Shown here: piece after piece, positions 5,881 to 13,635 of the stretch | Position numbering within the stretch: the first letter of the stretch is position 1 | Layout of the letters: every line of letters begins with the position of its first letter | NCBI GenBank assembly: GCA_903930665.1 | Contig: CAIYZI010000754.1 | Location: 1-14,488 of the forward strand | Direction: 5' to 3' | DNA from: an uncultured beta proteobacterium | GTDB taxonomy: Bacteria; Pseudomonadota; Gammaproteobacteria; Burkholderiales; Burkholderiaceae | DNA: 14,488 nt | Translations under genes and position numbers: made by a program | Notes under the pieces: model-generated | What the model saw: the letters and a program-made list of their open reading frames with translations, nothing else | Told to the model about the DNA's origin: nothing | The model's database searches: none

Positions 5881-6066
5881 ATGAAAAACAAAGTTGCTCA
5901 TTTCAAATCGCAAGTATTGGCTTTTGCAAAGCGCGAAGAGGGTGTTACTGCTATTGAGTACGCCTTGATTGCCGCTTTAGTTGCTCTTGCAATCATTGCT
6001 GCCGTTACCGGTCTTGGCACTAAACTCGCAGCAGTATTTACAAGCATCACAACTGCAATTACCTAA
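5881..6066 (+). CDS. flp: Flp-type major pilin (Flp/Fap family)
   Basis: The 61-residue precursor of the Tad pilus fibre subunit. A basic leader ending in KREEG (21) is followed by VTAIEYALIAALVALAIIAA. This is the Flp cleavage pattern, with the prepilin peptidase cutting after Gly21 and leaving Glu5 and Tyr6 in a 40-residue mature pilin made almost entirely of one hydrophobic helix. ATG 5881 is preceded by AGAGGTG (5870-5876) at good spacing. It is the first gene of the main Tad operon. The 120 bases upstream are AT-rich and contain a TTGACA (5769-5774) within a TTGA/TCAA dyad, but no convincing -10 at normal spacing. A 113-base gap with two hairpins separates it from tadV, consistent with higher expression of pilin than of machinery. 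Confidence 0.93.
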   Translation: MKNKVAHFKSQVLAFAKREEGVTAIEYALIAALVALAIIAAVTGLGTKLAAVFTSITTAIT

Positions 6067-6076
6067 TTTTCTTCCT

Positions 6077-6097
6077 CAGTCTAGATGGCTCTAGCTG
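6077..6097 (+). other. Stem-loop after flp, possible attenuator or 3' stabiliser
   Basis: CAG-T-CTAGA (6077-6085), loop TGGC and TCTAG-CTG (6090-6097) form an eight-pair stem with one bulged T, eleven bases after the flp stop codon. No T-run follows, so it is not a complete intrinsic terminator. Such a hairpin could protect the short pilin mRNA from 3' decay or partly limit read-through into tadV. Confidence 0.45.
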
Positions 6098-6148
6098 AAT
6101 CGAAATTTGTGCTTGGATGGGGGAGTTGTTAGTTAATGATTCAAGTAG

Positions 6149-6164
6149 TTTGCACTAATGCAAA
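6149..6164 (+). other. Hairpin just upstream of the tadV ribosome binding site
   Basis: TTTGCA (6149-6154), loop CTAA and TGCAAA (6159-6164) form a perfect 6-bp hairpin ending five bases before the AGGAAGG ribosome binding site of tadV. It could influence translation of tadV or be an RNA-processing site. It is AT-rich and of low stability. Confidence 0.4.
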
Positions 6165-6179
6165 TAGTTAGGAAGGCTT

Positions 6180-6650
6180 GTGTTCATATCTGCGGCAACC
6201 CCGTTTTTTGCTTGGTTGTTAGTTGTTTCTGTAGCTGACTTGCTGAGTCAGCGCATTTCAAATTACATGATTCTATTTGGCGCTGCTTACTGCCTTGGCA
6301 TTGCCTGGTTTTCTGTGGGCCCAATTTCTTTCGGCGCCTCTCTTCTGGGTGCCATAGTCTGGTTTGCAGTTTTTATTTTGCCATACGCTAAAGGGTTGAT
6401 TGGCGCAGGAGATGTCAAGTTGATTGGCGTGGTTGGTTTATTTATGGGCCCCATCTTGACACTTAGCTCAATACTCTATGCCTCAGTGATTGGGGGAATC
6501 TGTGCGGCACTCTATTTGATCTCCAAGGGACTGTTGCATAAAACAGTCGGCAATGTAATGAGGCTTGGTATCGGTGGTGCGCGCATCCCTTATGCTTTCG
6601 CAATCTCACTTGGTGCTTTATGGGCCTTTCTAAATCCTAACTTTTTATAA
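6180..6650 (+). CDS. tadV: Prepilin peptidase TadV/CpaA
   Basis: An inner-membrane aspartyl protease (peptidase family A24) that removes the leader of Flp pilins and TadE/F-type pseudopilins. At 156 residues it is the short, Tad-specific form lacking the methyltransferase domain of PilD. The two catalytic Asp are visible: Asp20 in VADLLSQRISN, and Asp78 in GLIGAGDVK (72-80), the GxGDxK motif. The rest is hydrophobic, with about five membrane helices. It starts with GTG at 6180, supported by AGGAAGG at 6170-6176, just ahead of the start. The stop is two bases before the cpaB start, so translation is probably coupled. Likely substrates in this window are the pilins at 5881 and 545 and the TadE at 13636. 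Confidence 0.92.
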   Translation: MFISAATPFFAWLLVVSVADLLSQRISNYMILFGAAYCLGIAWFSVGPISFGASLLGAIVWFAVFILPYAKGLIGAGDVKLIGVVGLFMGPILTLSSILYASVIGGICAALYLISKGLLHKTVGNVMRLGIGGARIPYAFAISLGALWAFLNPNFL

Positions 6651-6652
6651 AA

Positions 6653-7408
6653 ATGCAAAATCGCCGTATTTTGATTTCCTTAATTATTGCTTCAGCACTC
6701 GGTCTGTTGGCTTTATTTATAGCCTCTTTTGTGATTAAAGATGAAAATGCTGCCAAACCCACCCTAGCGGTCGTCAGTGCAGAAAAAATCGCGATGGGCA
6801 CTCCTATTTCAGCATCGCAGCTTAAATTAATTGCCTTGCCTAAAGGCGAGAGCTTCCCTCCAGGTGCTAGTCAACACATTGAGGATTTGATTGGTAGGGT
6901 TGGAAAGGTTGATATTGATAATGGTCAAATCATTTTAGAGAGCATGCTTTTCTCACCCACGTCCTCCTCTGGATTGGCTTTTGCTATTGCACCGGGTAAG
7001 CGAGCTATGACCATGAATGTCAATGAAGTCTCCGATGTAGCTGGCTTTATTAGTCCTGGTAGCTATGTTGATATTCTGTTTAGCAGTAAAGATGAGTCGG
7101 GTCGATTCAATTCCAGAATTGTCCTGCAACATGCCCTTGTGCTAGCGGTAGCGCAAGATCGAATGGCAGCAGACGATACCAAGGGACACTTAGCGACCTC
7201 TGTGACGCTTGAGGTGAGCCCAAAACAAGCGGAAATGTTAGATGCCGCCAGAATGTCAGGCGTGCTTTCTTTGGTTTTACGCAATCAAACAGATGCATCT
7301 GGATCTGCTAACGAAGCGATGCAAACAGAGACCAAGTCATCTACTGAGAATGGTGTTGAAGTCATTAGGGGTACGACAGTGCGCATCGAATCTGGATTAG
7401 GTCATTAA
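6653..7408 (+). CDS. cpaB: Flp pilus assembly protein RcpC/CpaB
   Basis: A periplasmic or inner-membrane-anchored component that works with the RcpA secretin in the outer-membrane part of the Tad machine. It is 251 residues long, with an N-terminal membrane anchor (7-28) and then a SAF domain (about 37-98, with VVSAEKIAMGTPISASQL and LIGRVGKVDIDNGQIIL). The RcpC/CpaB domain starts at GKRAMTMNVNEVSDVAGFI and reaches VTLEVSPKQAEMLDAARMSG near 188-207. ATG 6653 follows the tadV stop by two bases with no clear ribosome binding site, which suggests translational coupling. One base separates its stop from the start of the secretin gene. Length and domain order are normal for the family. Confidence 0.92.
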   Translation: MQNRRILISLIIASALGLLALFIASFVIKDENAAKPTLAVVSAEKIAMGTPISASQLKLIALPKGESFPPGASQHIEDLIGRVGKVDIDNGQIILESMLFSPTSSSGLAFAIAPGKRAMTMNVNEVSDVAGFISPGSYVDILFSSKDESGRFNSRIVLQHALVLAVAQDRMAADDTKGHLATSVTLEVSPKQAEMLDAARMSGVLSLVLRNQTDASGSANEAMQTETKSSTENGVEVIRGTTVRIESGLGH

Positions 7409-7409
7409 G

Positions 7410-8747
7410 ATGAAAAAATTGAATCAAATCGGCTTTTGCCTAGGCCTTATTTCCTCTATCTGGCTGTTGCTAGCGCCTAATTTTTTATTGGCGGCTGATG
7501 CGCTGGTTTCCAAAAATGTTGGGACAGTTTCGAGTATTGAGATTTCACTCGGTAAATCTAGGTTATATAAATACCCCAACCCAATCACCAGAATCTCTGT
7601 CGGTGATTCTGCTATTGCAGATGTCATGGTAGTGAGCCCAAATCAAATCTACCTGCTTGGAAAAAAAGTAGGGTCAACTAATGTGTTCTTATGGCATGCC
7701 GATGGTGGACTATCCACTCTAGATGTAGCCGTCGGTGTTGATGCAGCAGCATTGCAAAGTCTGCTGGCTAAATTAATTCCAAGTGAAAAAAATATCCGTG
7801 CTACCTCTGCTGGCGAGTCGCTGGCATTAACTGGACAAGTTTCTGATGCCATGAAGGTGCAGCAAGCCATCCAGATTGCGCAGGAATATACCGGTAAAAA
7901 AGTTTTAAATATGATGACTACCGATAATCTTCCTCAGGTCTTGATAGAGGTTAAGATTGCCGAGATAGATAAATCAGTAGCAGATCAGCTTGGGCTGCAA
8001 CTTCAGGGTTCTAGTTTTTCTTTCAATATGCTCAATGGAGTGGCTTCTACTCCTTTAGGTTTTGCTGCTAATGCTGCGGCGACTATCGGCTCCACTAATG
8101 CCTGGTTGCAGGCCCAAATTAATAGTGGCGCCATTAAGTTATTGGCTGAGCCCAATATCATGGCAATTAGCGGTCAGGAGGGCGAGTTTTTGTCGGGCGG
8201 CATTGTATTTTTACCGGTTCCTCAATCTAGTGGAACGGGGGGTGGCGCAGTCATCACATTGCAGCCGCAAAATTATGGTGTGGGTGTTAAATTCACTCCA
8301 ACTGTTTTATCTGAGGGGCGTATTAACTTAAAGTTAAGTCCGCAAGTTTCAGAGGTGCTTACTCAGGGCATTTCGGTTACTGCGGGTGGTTCAACTACAG
8401 TTTTACCAGCCATCACCACACGTCAGGCATCTACTACCGTTCAACTTTATGATGGTCAAAGTTTTGCAATTGGCGGCCTTATACAAAATAATATTGCTGA
8501 AGTCATTAGCGCATTTCCTGGCTTAGCAAACGTCCCAGTCATTGGCGCTCTTTTTCGAAGCTCCTCTTTTAATGCCAACCGTAGCGAACTACTCATTGTT
8601 GTAACTCCTCATATTGTTCAGCCTGTACCAAATAAAATCACCTTACCGACCGACCGTTTTGTGCAGCCTACGCAAACAGAGTTCTTTGTTAATGGTCAGG
8701 TTGAAGGAACCAAGCCTTCTACCAATGTTGAAGGAGCTGCTAAATAA
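7410..8747 (+). CDS. cpaC: Tad pilus outer-membrane secretin RcpA/CpaC
   Basis: The outer-membrane channel through which the Flp pilus exits. It is 445 residues long. A signal peptide (about 1-30, hydrophobic core LGLISSIWLLLAPNFLLA) is followed by a pilus/secretin N-terminal domain (about 43-108, RISVGDSAIADVMVVSPNQI) and a BON-like domain (about 112-165). The secretin core begins at LPQVLIEVKIAEIDKS (174-189). Its hallmarks are AIKLLAEPNIMAISGQEG (241-258), FAIGGLIQNN (352-361) and VPVIGALFRSSSF (375-387), followed by SELLIVVTPHIVQP (392-405). The lipoprotein gene overlaps its stop codon by one base and may encode a pilotin or secretin partner. Confidence 0.94.
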   Translation: MKKLNQIGFCLGLISSIWLLLAPNFLLAADALVSKNVGTVSSIEISLGKSRLYKYPNPITRISVGDSAIADVMVVSPNQIYLLGKKVGSTNVFLWHADGGLSTLDVAVGVDAAALQSLLAKLIPSEKNIRATSAGESLALTGQVSDAMKVQQAIQIAQEYTGKKVLNMMTTDNLPQVLIEVKIAEIDKSVADQLGLQLQGSSFSFNMLNGVASTPLGFAANAAATIGSTNAWLQAQINSGAIKLLAEPNIMAISGQEGEFLSGGIVFLPVPQSSGTGGGAVITLQPQNYGVGVKFTPTVLSEGRINLKLSPQVSEVLTQGISVTAGGSTTVLPAITTRQASTTVQLYDGQSFAIGGLIQNNIAEVISAFPGLANVPVIGALFRSSSFNANRSELLIVVTPHIVQPVPNKITLPTDRFVQPTQTEFFVNGQVEGTKPSTNVEGAAK

Positions 8748-9070
8748 TGAAACTCACTATTCGTATAGGATCTATGCAACTATGGCTTAGTCTCTTAGGG
8801 GCTATCATCGTTCTGGGTGGATGCCAATCTGAGTCCCAGTGGCGGGCTGGCCCTGAATTTGGATCCACCGTAAATGAGGCTGTTCAAGCCCAACTTGTTA
8901 ATCCAAATGCACCTGTTGGTAATCAAAAGGTGACCACTGGTCTGGATGGCTCAGCTGCTAAAAGTAGCGTTGATAACTATCAAAAATCATTTGATGTAAG
9001 AGTGCCTACCAGCTCAGGTGTCTACCCAACGGGTGCCTCATTTGGAACTTCCGCGGGGGCGCCAAAATGA
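8747..9070 (+). CDS. Small Tad-locus lipoprotein (CpaD/RcpB-position)
   Basis: A 107-residue lipoprotein. The signal peptide ends IIVLGGC, with the lipidated Cys at residue 26. The mature part is Gly/Ser/Asn-rich and contains VNPNAPVG and GLDGSAAKSSVDNYQKSF, a pattern seen in short lipoproteins after the secretin gene in Burkholderiales Tad loci. Its place between secretin and tadZ matches that of cpaD or rcpB, so a secretin-assembly (pilotin-like) role in the outer membrane is inferred. It is shorter than CpaD and is not clearly homologous to it. ATG 8747 overlaps the cpaC stop by one base, with AAGGAG at 8731-8736. Its stop overlaps the tadZ start (ATGA), so all three are translationally coupled. 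Confidence 0.8.
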   Translation: MKLTIRIGSMQLWLSLLGAIIVLGGCQSESQWRAGPEFGSTVNEAVQAQLVNPNAPVGNQKVTTGLDGSAAKSSVDNYQKSFDVRVPTSSGVYPTGASFGTSAGAPK

Positions 9071-10236
9071 AAATTGGTGCCATCGCTAGTTCTCCTGAGG
9101 CTTTAGCAAAGATCAAAGATATCCTTGAGAAAAATTTGAATGAAGATCAGTTTGTATTTTTAGAGCGCCGAAATGACGAGCTCGAAATTGATCGCATAGA
9201 TCTGTTTTCCACCAATGTCCTCATTATTGATTCTGAGACAGTATCTAAGGCTGATTTGAAGGCCATCTCCTCTTGTACCAAAGAGCATTCCAATCCAGCC
9301 ATTATTTATGCCACCAATCATACCCATGAGGCTGGGTTGCTCGAACTGATGCGAGCCGGGGTAATGGAGGTTATTTCTTACCCCGTCATCTCTTCTGAAT
9401 TACTTGAGGCGATTGAGCGATTGCGTTTACGCCGCTATATCGCCTCTACGTATCGACCACGTGGCAAGATTCTCTCTTTTATTTCTGCTAAGGGTGGGGC
9501 GGGGGCAACCTTTATTGCTGGCAATTTAGGCTATTCCTTGGCAGTCGATTGTAAACAAAAGGTCTTATTTATTGATTTGCATATGCAATTTGGTGATGCT
9601 GCTTTTTATTTAGTTGAAACGGCTGGATCGGGAACTTTAACGGATGTGATTAGTCAAACAGGCTTAGACTCAACGGTGGTTGCATCTGCCACAACTCCGG
9701 TGACGGATAATTATTTCTTGTTACAAGCCCCTGACAGTCCTGACAAGGCTGTGGGCATTAAACCTCAGCATATTGATAATTTACTTACGGTTGTAATTCA
9801 AGATTATGACTATGTGATCGTAGATCTTCCGCGTGAAATTGATGCGATCACCATGAAGGTCCTGGATCGTTCAGACAAAATCTATATTGTTTTCCAGCCG
9901 GTAATCTCTTACTTAAGGGCTGTCACAAAAGTACTCAACCTTTTCAATCTGCTTGGCTATGAATCCAAGAAGATTGAAACCATCTTAAATCGTATGGATA
10001 AAGGCGTTGTGATTTCTGTTGAGAAGATGGAGGATGCAATTCAAAAAGCAATTGATTGGGTGTTTCCAAATGATTTTATTAATGCAACTGAATCGGTGAA
10101 TACCGGTATCCCAATAGAAAAAATGCGTCCTCACATTCCATTGAGTAATGCATTTAAGGCGATGGCCGGTCAAATTACAGAGCTTGAGATAGATATTAAA
10201 GGGCATACCTCTTGGATGCAAAAGTGGTTTAAATAA
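9067..10236 (+). CDS. cpaE: Pilus localisation ATPase-like protein TadZ/CpaE
   Basis: A MinD/ParA-superfamily protein that places the Tad machine in the cell, often at a pole. It is 389 residues long, with an N-terminal atypical receiver-like domain (about 1-125) and then the P-loop domain. The deviant Walker A reads ISAKGGAGATF (139-149). The signature Lys142 is present, but the P-loop Lys is replaced by Ala147, as in other CpaE/TadZ proteins, so nucleotide binding may occur with little hydrolysis. FIDLHMQFGD (168-177) is the switch region, and YVIVDLPREID is the Walker B-type strand. In the receiver-like part no canonical phospho-acceptor pattern was confirmed. ATG 9067 overlaps the lipoprotein stop, and the ATPase gene follows after 17 bases. 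Confidence 0.9.
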   Translation: MKIGAIASSPEALAKIKDILEKNLNEDQFVFLERRNDELEIDRIDLFSTNVLIIDSETVSKADLKAISSCTKEHSNPAIIYATNHTHEAGLLELMRAGVMEVISYPVISSELLEAIERLRLRRYIASTYRPRGKILSFISAKGGAGATFIAGNLGYSLAVDCKQKVLFIDLHMQFGDAAFYLVETAGSGTLTDVISQTGLDSTVVASATTPVTDNYFLLQAPDSPDKAVGIKPQHIDNLLTVVIQDYDYVIVDLPREIDAITMKVLDRSDKIYIVFQPVISYLRAVTKVLNLFNLLGYESKKIETILNRMDKGVVISVEKMEDAIQKAIDWVFPNDFINATESVNTGIPIEKMRPHIPLSNAFKAMAGQITELEIDIKGHTSWMQKWFK

Positions 10237-10253
10237 AGGCTGGGTGGAAGGAT

Positions 10254-11612
10254 ATGTCGCTACGTGAAAGAATTCAGGGTGATGGAGAAGTCAAAGCATC
10301 ACTAGCTTCTGGGCAATCTTATCGGGAGGATAAGGCGGAAGGAGCTGCCAATATGAGGGCTACGCTTCATTCACGTTTGCTAAAAACAATCGATTTGGCT
10401 GCAGTTGATCGAATGTCCGATTCAGAACTTAAGCTTTACCTGCAAAGTTGTATTCAAAAAATAGTTGCTGATGGCCATATTGTCATCAGCGAAGACAACT
10501 TAGCACATTTAGTTTACGAGATTCAAAATGAGATCATTGGTCTTGGCCCAATTGAGCCATTGATTTCTGATCCAACCATTTCAGATATTTTGGTCAATAA
10601 CTACAAAACAATTTATGTAGAACGTAAAGGTCGGCTTGAGCTCACTAAGGTGCAATTTGATAATGATGCGCACCTACTAAAGGTTATTGAAAAAATTGTA
10701 GAGCGAGTAGGGCGCCGCATTGATGAGTCTAGCCCGATGGTTGATGCCCGACTTCCAGATGGTTCCCGTGTTAATGCAATTATTCCCCCCTTGGCCTTGG
10801 ATGGTCCAGCCCTGTCAATTCGACGCTTTTCTGAGGTGCCTTTAACGGTATCTAATTTAATTGAATATGGTTCCATGACGAGTGATATGGCTCTGATCAT
10901 CGGAGCCTTAGTCAAAGTAAAAACCAATATGTTGATTTCTGGTGGCACTGGAAGTGGGAAAACAACGCTACTAAATGTCATGTCTGGATATATTCCAGAT
11001 AATGAACGGATCATTACGATTGAGGATGCTGCCGAGTTGCGCCTTCAGCAACCTCATGTGGTGAGGTTGGAGTCTCGTCCGCCCAATATTGAAGGTAAAG
11101 GCGAGATAAGTCAGCGTGCCTTGGTAAAAAATACCCTACGTATGCGCCCTGATCGCATTATCGTCGGTGAGGTACGGGGTATAGAGGTGATTGATATGCT
11201 CCAAGCGATGAATACCGGCCATGAAGGGTCATTAACAACCATTCATGCTAATTCTGCACGCGATGCCCTTACGCGTCTGGAAAACATGGTTGGGCTTGCA
11301 GGAGTCCGCGTAGAGCCAAAAGCTTTGCGTCAACAGATTGTCTCGGGTATATCGGTGATCATTCAGGTCGCCCGTCTCAGTGATGGTCGCCGTAAGGTTC
11401 TCAGTATTCAGGAAATTACTGGTATGGAGGGTGACATCATCACCATGCAGGAAATATTTTGCTTTGAGCAAACCGGGGTTGCTCCAGATGGCACCGTGTT
11501 AGGACATTTTAAAGCGACAGGTATCCGACCTAAATTTGCTGAGCGATTGCAGGCCCGTGGTGCCCCATTGGCTGACTACCTCTTTGATCCAAACAGGCTA
11601 AAGGAGCGGTAG
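10254..11612 (+). CDS. tadA: Tad pilus motor ATPase TadA/CpaF
   Basis: A cytoplasmic hexameric secretion ATPase (GspE/VirB11 superfamily) that powers Flp pilus extension and probably retraction. It is 452 residues long. An N-terminal all-helical/CpaF-type region (about 40-200) contains IGLGPIEPLI and the PDGSRVNAIIPP segment. The RecA-like domain has Walker A GGTGSGKTT (230-238), an Asp box near ITIEDAAELRL (254-264), Walker B RIIVGEVRG (301-309, Glu306) and a His box TGHEGSLTTIHAN (321-333). All catalytic motifs are intact. ATG 10254 follows GGAAGG (10245-10250). The stop codon TAG directly abuts the tadB ATG, so translation is coupled. Confidence 0.95.
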   Translation: MSLRERIQGDGEVKASLASGQSYREDKAEGAANMRATLHSRLLKTIDLAAVDRMSDSELKLYLQSCIQKIVADGHIVISEDNLAHLVYEIQNEIIGLGPIEPLISDPTISDILVNNYKTIYVERKGRLELTKVQFDNDAHLLKVIEKIVERVGRRIDESSPMVDARLPDGSRVNAIIPPLALDGPALSIRRFSEVPLTVSNLIEYGSMTSDMALIIGALVKVKTNMLISGGTGSGKTTLLNVMSGYIPDNERIITIEDAAELRLQQPHVVRLESRPPNIEGKGEISQRALVKNTLRMRPDRIIVGEVRGIEVIDMLQAMNTGHEGSLTTIHANSARDALTRLENMVGLAGVRVEPKALRQQIVSGISVIIQVARLSDGRRKVLSIQEITGMEGDIITMQEIFCFEQTGVAPDGTVLGHFKATGIRPKFAERLQARGAPLADYLFDPNRLKER

Positions 11613-12584
11613 ATGAACTGGAGGTTCATCTTCACATTTTCGGCATTTTTAATCTTCTTTATTGGGGCTTCTTGCGCCCTATATTCCTTTGTACGCATGC
11701 GCTATAGTCGTTTGCGGCGCAAGGTATATAAACGGCTTACTGCGCTGAATAATGCTGAATCAATTAGAGCGCTGTCTTCTAATCCAAGTGAAATTTTTAG
11801 CTCAAATACCAAGCTAAATGATTGGTTAAAAAATCAAGCCTTTTGTGTTTGGTTAAACAGTGCATTCTATAAGTTGAGATGGCATGTTCGAGTTGATCAA
11901 TATCTCGCACTTACCGGAATTATCTTTTTGTTAGTTACCCTGTTAATTGCCAACTTGGGTGGCTCGCTACTCCTCAGTGTCTTGATTGCACTCATCATGG
12001 CAATTTTTCCTACAGCGTATTTGCGGATTTTGTTGGCCAAGCGGCAGCAAAAGTTAGAAACTCAGTTACCAGAAATACTTAATTTCATCTCAAGGGCCAT
12101 GCAGGCAGGCCATACTTTTATTGGTTCCATGCAAATGGCGGCAGCTGAATCACAAGATCCCATTGCTTCTGAATTTCAAAGGGCTTTTCAAGAGATCGGT
12201 TTTGGTAGAACAGTTCAAGAATCAATGGCTGATTTATCCCGGCGAATTGATTGCGCAGAAATGCGTTATTTTGCCGTTGCTGTTTTTATTAATCAAGAAA
12301 TTGGCGGTAATTTAGCCAGCCTGATTAATGGAGTAGCTACCCTCATTCGTGAGCGTATTAAAGCAAAGATGATCTTGCATGCGATGACCTCTGAAGCACG
12401 TACATCCGCATGGATATTAAGCTCGTTACCCTTTTTTGTCGCAGGCGCAATGGCGCTCATTCGACCCGATTTTTTGCTAACACTCTGGGTGGATCCTACC
12501 GGTCGAGCAATGATTGGATATGCATTGGTATTAATGTTTTTTGGGATAGTGTGGATGCAGCGCATGGCAAAAATACGGGTGTAA
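11613..12584 (+). CDS. tadB: Tad inner-membrane platform protein TadB
   Basis: One of two polytopic platform proteins (type II secretion F family) that link the TadA motor to pilin insertion. The 323-residue protein has a first membrane helix at 5-26, a basic cytoplasmic stretch, and two closely spaced helices at about 98-140. The GspF-type cytoplasmic domain (about 150-260) includes LPEILNFISRAMQAGHTF and FGRTVQESMADLSRRI, then FINQEIGGNLA. Two further helices occur near 265-285 and 298-316. The start ATG directly follows the tadA stop codon. Domain order and length match TadB. tadC follows after seven bases. Confidence 0.92.
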   Translation: MNWRFIFTFSAFLIFFIGASCALYSFVRMRYSRLRRKVYKRLTALNNAESIRALSSNPSEIFSSNTKLNDWLKNQAFCVWLNSAFYKLRWHVRVDQYLALTGIIFLLVTLLIANLGGSLLLSVLIALIMAIFPTAYLRILLAKRQQKLETQLPEILNFISRAMQAGHTFIGSMQMAAAESQDPIASEFQRAFQEIGFGRTVQESMADLSRRIDCAEMRYFAVAVFINQEIGGNLASLINGVATLIRERIKAKMILHAMTSEARTSAWILSSLPFFVAGAMALIRPDFLLTLWVDPTGRAMIGYALVLMFFGIVWMQRMAKIRV

Positions 12585-12591
12585 TGATGCT

Positions 12592-13539
12592 ATGAAAATA
12601 ATACATATACTCACTTTTATTTTTCTATTTTTATTGATTGCTAGTATTAGCTATTACTTTGTCTTGGAAGCCCTTTCTAATCGCATCATATCTAAGCGCT
12701 TAGGGGATATCCGTATTCATGCACTTGATGAGGCGAATCCAAGAAAATCTCGCCTTGAAGATAAAGCCAAGTACATATTGGCTAAACTCATCCACTATTC
12801 AATGCCAGACGAGAGCTGGGATGACTCCAAAATACGCTTACGTTTTATGAGTGCCGGTTATTACCGTGAGCTTGATGCATTAATTTATTTTGGACTAAAA
12901 ACCCTGCTCACATTTGTTCTACCAATACTCTATGTCATCATCACACTCATTTTTGGATCTGGTATTACCTTCATCAGCATTCTAGCTATTGCCGTATTTA
13001 TGTCTTGTTTGGGTTATTACCTGCCAGATCTTTGGATTGCGGAAAAAATCAAGGCGCGCAAAAAAGAAATCTTTGAAAGTCTACCCAATGCCTTGGATTT
13101 GATGCGAGTGTGCGTTACCGCAGGATTAGGATTAGACGCTGCGATCGAGAGGGTTGGTAAAGAGCTGCGTATAGAGAGCAAAGCTCTGGCGGAAGAGTTC
13201 CATTTATTAAATTTAGAGTTGCGTACAGGTGCTACGCGCAAGCTTGCATTAAAAAACTTAGCTGATCGTACTGGAGTGGAGGATGTGCACTCGTTAGTTT
13301 CCATGTTGATTCAGACGGAGCACTTTGGCACTAGTATTGCCGACGCCTTACGCGTGCATGCCGATTCACTGCGAGAAAAACGGTCCATCATGGCGCAAGA
13401 GGCTGCTGCAGCCATACCGGTGAAGATGACTATTCCCTTAATTGCTTGTATTTTCCCGGCCTTAATGGTGGTTTTACTTGGCCCTGCCATTATTTCAGTG
13501 AGCAAGGCCTTGAGCACTATTAATTTTGGCGTTCACTAA
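12592..13539 (+). CDS. tadC: Tad inner-membrane platform protein TadC
   Basis: The second polytopic GspF-like platform protein, 315 residues. An N-terminal helix (about 5-25) and a cytoplasmic linker are followed by a pair of helices (about 104-146). The GspF domain contains ESLPNALDLMRVCVTAGLGL near 161-180, LRTGATRKLALKNLADRTG, and LIQTEHFGTSIADALRVHA. A final hydrophobic segment at about 283-305 follows the EEAA-like MAQEAAAAIPVKM stretch. ATG 12592 has only a weak ribosome binding site (GGGTG, overlapping the end of tadB), so coupling to tadB is likely. It is the last gene of the plus-strand Tad operon. No tadD follows; instead the minus-strand tadE converges on it. Confidence 0.92.
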   Translation: MKIIHILTFIFLFLLIASISYYFVLEALSNRIISKRLGDIRIHALDEANPRKSRLEDKAKYILAKLIHYSMPDESWDDSKIRLRFMSAGYYRELDALIYFGLKTLLTFVLPILYVIITLIFGSGITFISILAIAVFMSCLGYYLPDLWIAEKIKARKKEIFESLPNALDLMRVCVTAGLGLDAAIERVGKELRIESKALAEEFHLLNLELRTGATRKLALKNLADRTGVEDVHSLVSMLIQTEHFGTSIADALRVHADSLREKRSIMAQEAAAAIPVKMTIPLIACIFPALMVVLLGPAIISVSKALSTINFGVH

Positions 13540-13542
13540 GGC

Positions 13543-13578
13543 TTTTGTGAATCTATTTTTTAGTGTTCGCAAAATTTT
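13543..13578. terminator. Possible bidirectional terminator between tadC and tadE
   Basis: TTTTGTGAA (13543-13551) and TTCGCAAAA (13566-13574) are inverted with one G-U pair and a 14-base loop, followed by TTTTC on the plus strand. It lies four bases after the tadC stop codon and about 60 bases after the end of convergent tadE. The stem is AT-rich and the loop long, so efficiency is uncertain. Confidence 0.35.
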
Positions 13579-13635
13579 CAATAAAGTGCCGACAGTTCTA
13601 TTTTGGTGCAGTAATTCAAGAAATAAAATTGGGAT

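Noticed and set aside
10613..11014. 133-codon minus-strand frame inside tadA
   Set aside because: The plus strand encodes an intact ATPase with all motifs; the opposite frame is a by-product of its codon use.
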